In this document: positions 56,623 to 64,000 of the stretch, one piece after another
Layout of the letters: each line of letters starts with the position of its first letter
Position numbering within the stretch: position 1 is the stretch's first letter
NCBI GenBank assembly: GCA_009691105.1
Contig: SHVU01000010.1
Coordinates: forward strand, 1 to 64,000
DNA: 64,000 nt
Direction of reading: 5' to 3'
From: Rhodospirillales bacterium
GTDB lineage: Bacteria > Pseudomonadota > Alphaproteobacteria > Rhodospirillales > SHVU01
Position numbers and translations under genes: made by a program
The notes under the pieces: generated by a model
The model's input: only the letters and a program-made list of their open reading frames with translations
What the model was told of the DNA's origin: nothing
Databases searched by the model: none

Positions 56623-57589
56623 GGTCGCGAACCTCGATCGGGCGTGGTGTCGCGGCGCGACGCGTCGGGCGCCGGGCCTGCCACACCAGCGTGGTGAGCG
56701 GATTGCCGGGAAGACGCACGATTTCGCAGAGGTCCAGACGCGCCGCCCGCAACCAGCCCTGAACATCGGTTTCGTCGAGGCCAAGATGGCGATGATGGTG
56801 TTCGGCACGCAGACTTTCGACACGGTGCGTGGCGAAATCGACGATCAGCAGGATGCCGTCCGGACGCAGCACCCGCGCCGCCTCGGCGATGGCGCGGCCG
56901 GGATCGGCCGCGTAGTGCAGCACCTGATGAAGGACCGCCGCATCGAACGCCGCGGCCGGAAACGGCAATTGATACATGTCACCCTTGCGGACCGTGCAGT
57001 TGCCAAGCCGCGCCCTGGCCAGATTGGCGCGGGCCACCGCCAGCATGTCGGGAGAAATATCGACGCCGTGGGCCCGTGTCACCCGTTTGGCAAAAAGATC
57101 GAGAATGCGGCCGGTACCGGTTCCGATATCGAGGAAATCGTCGATACCCTTGGCGGGCATCAACCGCAACAGCTCGGCTTCCACGGTTGTCTCATCAACG
57201 TACAACGAGCGAAGCTTGTCCCAGCTTGGCGCGATCCGACGGAAATAGCCCGCCGCTGCCCGGGCCCGCGCACTGGTCACGTCTTGAAGGCGCTCGCGGT
57301 CCAGAGCCAAGCCCGGATCATCTGTCGGCAGCATCGCGACAAGCCGACGGGCGAGCTCGGCATCGGCGCCAGTCCGCGCCAAACGGTGAAAGGCGCGATT
57401 GCCCTCGGCGGCGCGCTCCACCAGACCGGAATCGACCAAAACCTTAAGATGATGCGATACCGCGGGCTGGCTTTGCCCCAAAAGCTGCGCAAGCTCGCCC
57501 ACGGTCAGCTCGGCCTCGGCACAGAAGCCGAGAATCCGAAGCCGGCTGGGCTCAGCCGCGGCGCGCAACGCTTGAAGAAGAGCATCCAT
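56615..57589 (-). CDS. ArsR-type regulator fused to a SAM/SAH-binding methyltransferase-like domain
   Basis: A 324-residue fusion. Residues 1-80 are an ArsR-like winged helix (LRILGFCAEAELTVGEL, SQPAVSHHLKVLVDSGLVE) without the usual Cys metal-site motif. Residues 130-300 are a class I methyltransferase fold: FLDIGTGTGRILDLF (motif I), GVDISPDMLAVAR (motif II) and FDAAVLHQVLHYAADP. The known SahR-type regulators of the methionine cycle have this layout and sense S-adenosylhomocysteine. Given metF and metH immediately downstream, I infer it senses SAM or SAH and controls this operon. A palindromic operator lies 45-60 nt upstream of its ATG. Confidence 0.85.
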   Translation of the reverse strand: MDALLQALRAAAEPSRLRILGFCAEAELTVGELAQLLGQSQPAVSHHLKVLVDSGLVERAAEGNRAFHRLARTGADAELARRLVAMLPTDDPGLALDRERLQDVTSARARAAAGYFRRIAPSWDKLRSLYVDETTVEAELLRLMPAKGIDDFLDIGTGTGRILDLFAKRVTRAHGVDISPDMLAVARANLARARLGNCTVRKGDMYQLPFPAAAFDAAVLHQVLHYAADPGRAIAEAARVLRPDGILLIVDFATHRVESLRAEHHHRHLGLDETDVQGWLRAARLDLCEIVRLPGNPLTTLVWQARRPTRRAATPRPIEVRDHG

Positions 57590-57916
57590 ATGGGTGTCGA
57601 CGCTCGTGAGAGTTCAGGCCTAATGTTTCAATGATAAACATATATTTATGAACATATCAATAGCAAGCCACGAGATAGCCTGGAGTCTCGCCTCCCTCGC
57701 CCGGACAGCCGTTGTGATCCAAAGAAAATCGGAATCTGGATGAACCATATTTTAAGGGTTTCTGGCGCATGGTAGGGACATCCGCTAAGGAACCCGCAGA
57801 CACCGACGTCGGCCAACGACGCGAACGCATAAAGCAGGGAATGGCGGCCTTCAGGATTGGGCTCGCGCCGTGCCGGCAAGATCGCCGGGACGAGGTTTAG
57901 AGAGAAGAGGCTTCGG
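57590..57916. other. Intergenic region between the methionine operon and mlaA
   Basis: This 327-nt stretch carries the operator and presumably the promoter of the regulator-metF-metH operon at its left end. The remainder up to 57916 shows no convincing gene on either strand. A 125-codon minus frame (57646-58023) overlaps the start of mlaA and has no recognisable features. Confidence 0.5.
57634..57649. promoter_or_regulatory. Palindromic operator upstream of the ArsR/methyltransferase-metF-metH operon
   Basis: ATAAACATATATTTAT is a 16-bp palindrome with 7 of 8 base pairs matching, inside an AT-rich patch 45 nt ahead of the regulator's start. The ATAAA-n-ATAT-n-TTTAT form resembles, from memory, the SahR-type operator. 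Autoregulation and control of metF-metH would follow. Confidence 0.6.
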
Positions 57917-58720
57917 TTGATTCGGTTAAATCGTTCTATCCTGCGCCGTTTATAGCTGTATCCCGTTGCCGCCCTAGCCCTCGCCGGCTGGGTAGCGGGG
58001 TGTGCCTCTGCGCCCGATCCCAAGGACGCCGATGCCGTCCAGGATTACGTCGAAGCCAATGATCCTGCCGAGCCGACCATGCGCGCCGTCTTCGCATTCA
58101 ACCAAGCGCTCGACACGCTCATCGTCAAACCGCTGGCCGAGGATTATCTAGAACTGCCCGAGCAAGTGTGGGCCAGCATTCACAATTTCCTGCAAAATCT
58201 CCGCACGCCAGTGGTTTTGTTCAACGATGTCATGCATGGAAACGGCGAGCGCGCCGGAACGACCGTGGCGCGCGTCGCCCTCAACACGACCTTGGGCATC
58301 GGCGGCTTGTTCGATCCGGCAACCGCGGCTGGCTATCCCCGCCACAGCGAGGACTTTGGTCAAACGCTCGCGGTCTGGGGCGTCGATGAAGGCCCGTATA
58401 TCGTGTGGCCGATCCTGGGCCCGTCGAACCCGCGCGACACCGTCGGCTTCACCGTCGACTTTTTCACGGATCCCTTGAACGTGTGGACGAGCTTCGCCGA
58501 ATACTGATCGCTCGTGTATTACGGTCGCACCGGCATCACCATGGTCGACGCCCGCGCCATCAACTACGACGAATTCGAGGACCTGCAGAAGGGCTCGATC
58601 GATTTCTACGTCGCGATACGCAATTTCTATCGCCAGCGGCGCGACAGCGACATCAAGAACGAAGACATCGAGGGCGCCGCCCCGGCGCCGAGTCCCGACA
58701 CCGGCCCAAGGGTGCGCTGA
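57917..58720 (+). pseudogene. mlaA: MlaA/VacJ lipoprotein with two in-frame stop codons
   Basis: A single 268-codon frame encodes an entire MlaA. The TTG at 57917 follows AGAAGAGG. A basic start (IRLNRSILRRL) leads to a hydrophobic stretch and lipobox VAGC, then the core (AFNQALDTLIVKPL, LNTTLGIGGLFDPA, GPYIVWPILGPS, RTGITMVDARA). Codon 13 is TAG (57953-57955), inside the signal peptide. Codon 197 is TGA (58505-58507), within the conserved C-terminal third. No indel is present. A restart at ATG 58079 would lack the signal and lipobox. MlaA is the outer-membrane component that pulls out misplaced phospholipids; its partner mlaC just downstream is intact. Confidence 0.82.
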
Positions 58721-58722
58721 CC

Positions 58723-59355
58723 ATGATCAAACGATCCATCCGGAGCCTGTTTGCCACGGTGGTGTTGATCGCCTGGTCCGCGGCGGCGATGGCCGCCACC
58801 GAAATCGAAACCGAAGGTCAGAAGTTCATCTCGTCGCTGACCGACCGCGCCATTCAGTCTCTGACCGCGAAGGACATTTACCGCGGCGAGCGGGTCAAGC
58901 GCTTCCGGGCCCTTTTCAACGAGCACTTCGCGGTCCCGGTGATCGGCGAATGGGTGCTGGGTCGCAACTGGGCGCGGGCAACCCCCGAGAAACGCACCGA
59001 ATATTTGAAACTGTTCGAGGATTGGATCGTCGTCGCCTACGTCGATCGCTTTGCCGAGTACGCCGGCGAATCCCTGGCCATCACGCGCAGCAAAGAACTG
59101 GATAAGACCAACGTCGCCGTATTCTCGGAATTGGTGCGGCCGACCGGTGGCGCGCCGGTGCGCATCGAATGGCGCGTCGGGAAATCAGATTCCAGCTACA
59201 AGATTACTGATCTGATCGTCGAAGGCGTCAGCATGAGCGTCAACATGCGCTCGCAGTTCGCCTCGGTCATTCAGCAGAACGGCGGCCAGGTTGCCGCCCT
59301 GTTGCGGGTCATGCGCGACAAGACCGCAGCCTTGCGTAAGGAACTCGGCGAATAG
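58723..59355 (+). CDS. mlaC: MlaC-like periplasmic phospholipid carrier (Ttg2D family)
   Basis: A 210-residue protein with a cleavable signal peptide (SLFATVVLIAWSAAAMAAT). The mature part matches the MlaC/toluene-tolerance family: RFRALFNEHFAVPVIGEWVLGRNW, RTEYLKLFEDWIVVAYVDRF and KITDLIVEGVSM. MlaC shuttles phospholipids between the MlaA complex in the outer membrane and MlaFEDB in the inner membrane. Those inner-membrane genes are not in this window. The ATG lies 2 nt after the last mlaA codon, so the pair was an operon. Confidence 0.9.
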   Translation: MIKRSIRSLFATVVLIAWSAAAMAATEIETEGQKFISSLTDRAIQSLTAKDIYRGERVKRFRALFNEHFAVPVIGEWVLGRNWARATPEKRTEYLKLFEDWIVVAYVDRFAEYAGESLAITRSKELDKTNVAVFSELVRPTGGAPVRIEWRVGKSDSSYKITDLIVEGVSMSVNMRSQFASVIQQNGGQVAALLRVMRDKTAALRKELGE

Positions 59356-59361
59356 CCGTGT

Positions 59362-61044
<1,683 letters not shown>

Positions 61045-61166
61045 GCGGCACTCCTGAGGCCGGCGACTTGTAACCAATGCAACGCCGCGAGGCAACCGAC
61101 GCTCGATACCTCGACTTCGAGCCGAGGATCGCTATGCTCGCACGAAGCGGTCGAGGGGGGCGAAAC

Positions 61167-63092
61167 GTGGCGGATGCGGCGGCCTGGGTAGGGATTTTCA
61201 TTGGCGTCTATGCCGCTGCTGCGCTTCTTCTGGCCCGGCACGGTGGATCGCCGAAACCGGCGGTTGGCGGCTCCTTTTTCGCCATCGGCCCCCTGTCCTC
61301 GACGACATTCACCCTTGGCGCGACCATTACAGCCCTACCGGCCTTCTTTATCCTCGGATACCCGGCCCTAATCCGTCGCGACGGCTTGGCCGCCGCCATT
61401 CTGGGCGCCACGGCGATCGGCATCGCCCTGGTCGCAGTCGCGACGTTCAAGCGCCTCTGGCTCGTCGGCCAGCGTCACGGCCATGCCACGCTCGGCGACG
61501 TTCTCGCCCGATACTTCGGCAACGATGCCATTCGGCTGCCACTCGTCGTCATCGGTCTTGCCTTCGCCATTCCGTTTTTGGCCATGCAGCTTCTGGCGGC
61601 CGGCGCCATCGTCGAATTCGCGACCGGAGGCGAGGTCGATCGCCGCGTCGGCGCGGCCGCTTTCGGCATTCTTCTCGTCGCCGTCCTCGGCAAGGGCGGA
61701 TTTCGGACGCTCGCCCGACTGGGCGCCGTGCAGGGGGCATTGGTCGCGGCGGGAATCACCGTAGCCGTCGTCGCCGCGGTCACGGCGGCGGGTGGCATCG
61801 GTAGTATCGTCGACGGGCTTTCGGCTTTCGCGACCTCGGGCTCCAGCCTCTTCGCCACGACTGGTGGGCGCGGCGGCGGCGATTTTCATGCATTCTTTGC
61901 CGTCGCCGGAACGATGCCAGCTCCAACCATTGCCGATGCAACGCCAGCCTGGACAGTCGCGCTCGGGTTCTCGGCCGCCCTCGCCGCCGTCGGCTTGGCG
62001 ACGTCGCCCGCCTATTGCCAATGGCCGCTCGGTGCCGCGTCGCCGCGCCCCTTCGCGCCGCACACCATCTGGGGACCGGCCGTTGCCATCGGTCTCGTGC
62101 TTGTCCTTGCAGCGGTCCTTCTCGGATTGGCGGGACGCATGCCGGGCCGCGAGACGGGATCGGCCGACATCGCGTTACTGGTCGATGACCTGGGCTTGGC
62201 GGCAGGGACGACCTTTCCGCCGCTTCTGCGCATGGCCGCAAGCACCAGCGCTGCATCACCGTGGATTGCAGGCCTCATTGTCGTGGCCGCCATCGCCGCG
62301 ACCCAAGCCGTTGGTGCCCTCGCTCTCATGGCCGGAGCCATCGTGCCTCGCGAAATCGGACGGTGGGCCGGCCGCGCCGTTCCGGCGGACGCCGAGGCGG
62401 TCATCGGCCGCGCTGCCATGTTGGTCGTTCTGCTCATCGATTTTGGCCTGATCGCCGCTGCACCTGACAGCGTCATCCGCTACGGCGGCTTGGCGCTGGC
62501 GTTTGGACTCCAGGTCGCGCCGCTTCTCGTCGCAGCCCTATGGCTGCCGTGGATAACACGCCAAGGGGCAGTCGCTGGCGTCGTCACCGGCCTTGTGGTG
62601 GCCATTCTCGCCGAGACCCAAGGTCCGCTCTTCGCCGGCATTGGACTTCCGAGCTTCGGGCGATGGCCCCTCGGCATCCACCCGGCGGCTTGGGGCCTCG
62701 CCGCACATCTCGTCGTGCTTCTCTTGGTGTCGGCGATTACACAGGATCGCGACACCGCGGCACGACATGCCGAATGGCATCGTGACCTCGACGCCCACGC
62801 CGGTCTTTCGCCAGAACGCCGGCCGTTCTTTCGTGTGGCTGTCGGTGCCGCCGTTCTCTGGGCCTTTCTGGCGGTCGGCCCCGGCGTTGTCATCGGCAAT
62901 GATGTCTTCAGCGCACCGGAGAACGGTCGGCCCGGATGGACCTTCGGCATTCCATCGATCTGGGCCTGGCACATTTTGATGTGGCTTAGCGGCGTCGCCT
63001 TGGTCGTCGCTCTCGGTCGTCGTTTTGGACTTGCGACTATTCCGCCCGCGACCGCCGACGTGCGCTCCGACACCGAGGCCGTAAGTCGATGA
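61167..63092 (+). CDS. Divergent sodium:solute symporter (SSS)-like membrane protein
   Basis: A 641-residue polytopic protein with about 13-14 hydrophobic segments. LVGQRHGHATLGDVLARYFG and AIPFLAMQLLAAGAIVEFATGG follow the pattern of SSS/SLC5 transporters, and SPAYCQWPLGAASP sits where these have SPQxxQR. The likeness is by pattern only, so the assignment is tentative. I start it at the GTG at 61167 because of the strong GAGGGGGG site; an ATG at 61077 is also in frame but overlaps the EttA promoter area. The stop overlaps the next gene in ATGA. Confidence 0.65.
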   Translation: MADAAAWVGIFIGVYAAAALLLARHGGSPKPAVGGSFFAIGPLSSTTFTLGATITALPAFFILGYPALIRRDGLAAAILGATAIGIALVAVATFKRLWLVGQRHGHATLGDVLARYFGNDAIRLPLVVIGLAFAIPFLAMQLLAAGAIVEFATGGEVDRRVGAAAFGILLVAVLGKGGFRTLARLGAVQGALVAAGITVAVVAAVTAAGGIGSIVDGLSAFATSGSSLFATTGGRGGGDFHAFFAVAGTMPAPTIADATPAWTVALGFSAALAAVGLATSPAYCQWPLGAASPRPFAPHTIWGPAVAIGLVLVLAAVLLGLAGRMPGRETGSADIALLVDDLGLAAGTTFPPLLRMAASTSAASPWIAGLIVVAAIAATQAVGALALMAGAIVPREIGRWAGRAVPADAEAVIGRAAMLVVLLIDFGLIAAAPDSVIRYGGLALAFGLQVAPLLVAALWLPWITRQGAVAGVVTGLVVAILAETQGPLFAGIGLPSFGRWPLGIHPAAWGLAAHLVVLLLVSAITQDRDTAARHAEWHRDLDAHAGLSPERRPFFRVAVGAAVLWAFLAVGPGVVIGNDVFSAPENGRPGWTFGIPSIWAWHILMWLSGVALVVALGRRFGLATIPPATADVRSDTEAVSR

Positions 63093-64000
63093 AAGAAGGC
63101 CGCCCCTCGAGCTCGCCCGGCCTAGGCATCCTCTGCATGCTCGGAAGCTGCGCCGTCGGCATCACCAGCGATGCCGTCACCAAATGGATGACCACCACCT
63201 ATCCGGTCGGCCAAATCCTGTTCGTCCGCAATATTTTCGTCTTCGTGCCGATCATTCTGCTGGTGTGGCGCAGCGGGGGATTTTCGGTCCTGCGCATTCA
63301 CGACGTCCGCACCAATCTGTTGCGGGCGGTCTTCATGGCGAGCGGCACTTTCATGTTCATTTTCGGACTGAAGCTGTTGCCGTTGGCCGTCGCCATTGCC
63401 ATTGGATTCACCGGGCCGCTGCTGCTGACAGCATTGGCCGGACCCATGCTGGGCGAGCATGTCGGCTGGCGACGGTGGAGCGCCGTCGGCGTCGGATTCT
63501 GTGGCGTCCTTCTGATGACGCGGCCCGGCGCCGGTGTGTTCCAACTGGCGATCTTGGTTCCGATCATCTCGGCCGTCCTCGGAACCCTCAAGGACGTGGT
63601 CACCCGCAGCTTGGTCGCGACCGAAACGCCGGTCGCCATCATGACCTTCACGACGTTCGTCATTACCTCTGCCGGCGCCTCGACCGTCGTATTCGGATGG
63701 GAACCGATCACCCTCCCGGACATTGGATTGCTCGCCCTCGCCGGCGTCCTCGTCGGAACCTCGCACTATCTGCAGATCGAGGCCTTTCGCCTCGCCCAAG
63801 TCGCGCTGGTCGCGCCGTTCCGCTATTCGACGTTGGTCTGGGGAATCGGCCTCGGCTTCCTGGTTTTCGGCGAACTTCCCGACGTCTGTACGATTGCCGG
63901 CTCCGGCGTCGTCGTGGCAAGCGGCCTGTACATCATGCATCGCGAGACGGTCCGCGGCCTTCGGACCAACGCCGAGAGTGCCAAGAATCGCCGCGTGTAG
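63089..64000 (+). CDS. DMT-superfamily (EamA) transporter
   Basis: A 303-residue protein with ten hydrophobic segments arranged as two EamA repeats. The first has SDAVTKWMTTTYPVGQILFVRN, MASGTFMFIFGLKLLPLAVA and GPLLLTALAGPMLGE; the second has LVGTSHYLQIEAFRLAQVALVAPFRYS. The family exports amino acids, nucleotides or drugs; the substrate here is unknown. The ATG overlaps the upstream transporter stop by 4 nt, and the stop codon is the final base of the window, so the gene is complete. Confidence 0.88.
   Translation: MKEGRPSSSPGLGILCMLGSCAVGITSDAVTKWMTTTYPVGQILFVRNIFVFVPIILLVWRSGGFSVLRIHDVRTNLLRAVFMASGTFMFIFGLKLLPLAVAIAIGFTGPLLLTALAGPMLGEHVGWRRWSAVGVGFCGVLLMTRPGAGVFQLAILVPIISAVLGTLKDVVTRSLVATETPVAIMTFTTFVITSAGASTVVFGWEPITLPDIGLLALAGVLVGTSHYLQIEAFRLAQVALVAPFRYSTLVWGIGLGFLVFGELPDVCTIAGSGVVVASGLYIMHRETVRGLRTNAESAKNRRV

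Noticed and set aside
56622-56823. Extended N-terminus of metF
   Set aside because: This part is just another frame of the ArsR/methyltransferase gene. The ATG at 56622 starts at the family's normal N-terminus.
57646-58023. A 125-codon minus frame as an antisense or small regulatory gene
   Set aside because: It has no ribosome site, covers the start of mlaA and has no plausible protein features.

Overview
The window is a GC-rich, gene-dense bacterial chromosome segment that looks alphaproteobacterial, probably from a Rhodospirillales-like lineage. The reasons are indirect: a Coq7-type di-iron ubiquinone hydroxylase, a class II DAHP synthase, a glutathione reductase of the GGTC...GCIPKK type, a phoR-pstSCAB-phoU-phoB cluster with oversized PstC and PstA, a CIRCE-controlled groESL operon, and tRNA genes with encoded CCA. 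This placement is an inference from gene content. No rRNA or marker phylogeny was available.

Layout. 1-475 is a mobile-element scar: the start of an IS6-type transposase, the C-terminal stub of a tyrosine integrase, and a tRNA-Leu(CAA) whose 3' end faces the stub. 648-2343 is yqaA-dsbB-coq7. 2362-7835 (minus) holds an enoyl-CoA hydratase, a class III CoA-transferase, trmJ, cimA and a Tat-type dienelactone hydrolase. 8011-12376 (minus) is nadE-gltX-cysS, joined by 4-nt overlaps; pncB and aroH follow. 15704-20750 holds a GST, gor and two tandem gabD paralogs. 21029-24233 (minus) is glmU-glmS. tRNA-Val(CAC) and a multidomain class III nucleotide cyclase come next, then uvrD-prmA (minus).

29525-31486 is a small accessory-looking module. 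An XRE repressor sits opposite a small secreted protein, and a secreted HtrA-like protein that has lost all three catalytic residues follows. Between the first two lies an AT-rich divergent promoter with overlapping palindromes on the -35 box. 31496-40453 (minus) is the complete phosphate regulon, with an 11-nt-periodic Pho-box array ahead of pstS. 40584-42675 is groESL with promoter, CIRCE and a bidirectional terminator.

42675-51994 is the most eroded stretch. It holds a 3-hydroxyisobutyrate-dehydrogenase-like pseudogene with two in-frame stops, a DinG-like helicase, a ferredoxin/metallo-beta-lactamase fusion, two half-size permeases, and the wreck of a dipeptide ABC operon (dppA tail, dppF with frameshifts) around an intact M14 carboxypeptidase. 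52031-57589 (minus) is an ArsR/methyltransferase regulator-metF-metH operon for methionine synthesis with a palindromic operator upstream. 57917-59355 is an mla segment in which mlaA has two in-frame stops but mlaC is intact. ettA, a divergent SSS-like transporter and a DMT exporter finish the window.

Most of the window is ordinary core metabolism. The parts worth a second look are the XRE/secreted protein/pseudo-HtrA module, the SAH-sensor-like methionine operon, and the two genes that each carry one UAG and one UGA in an otherwise intact reading frame.
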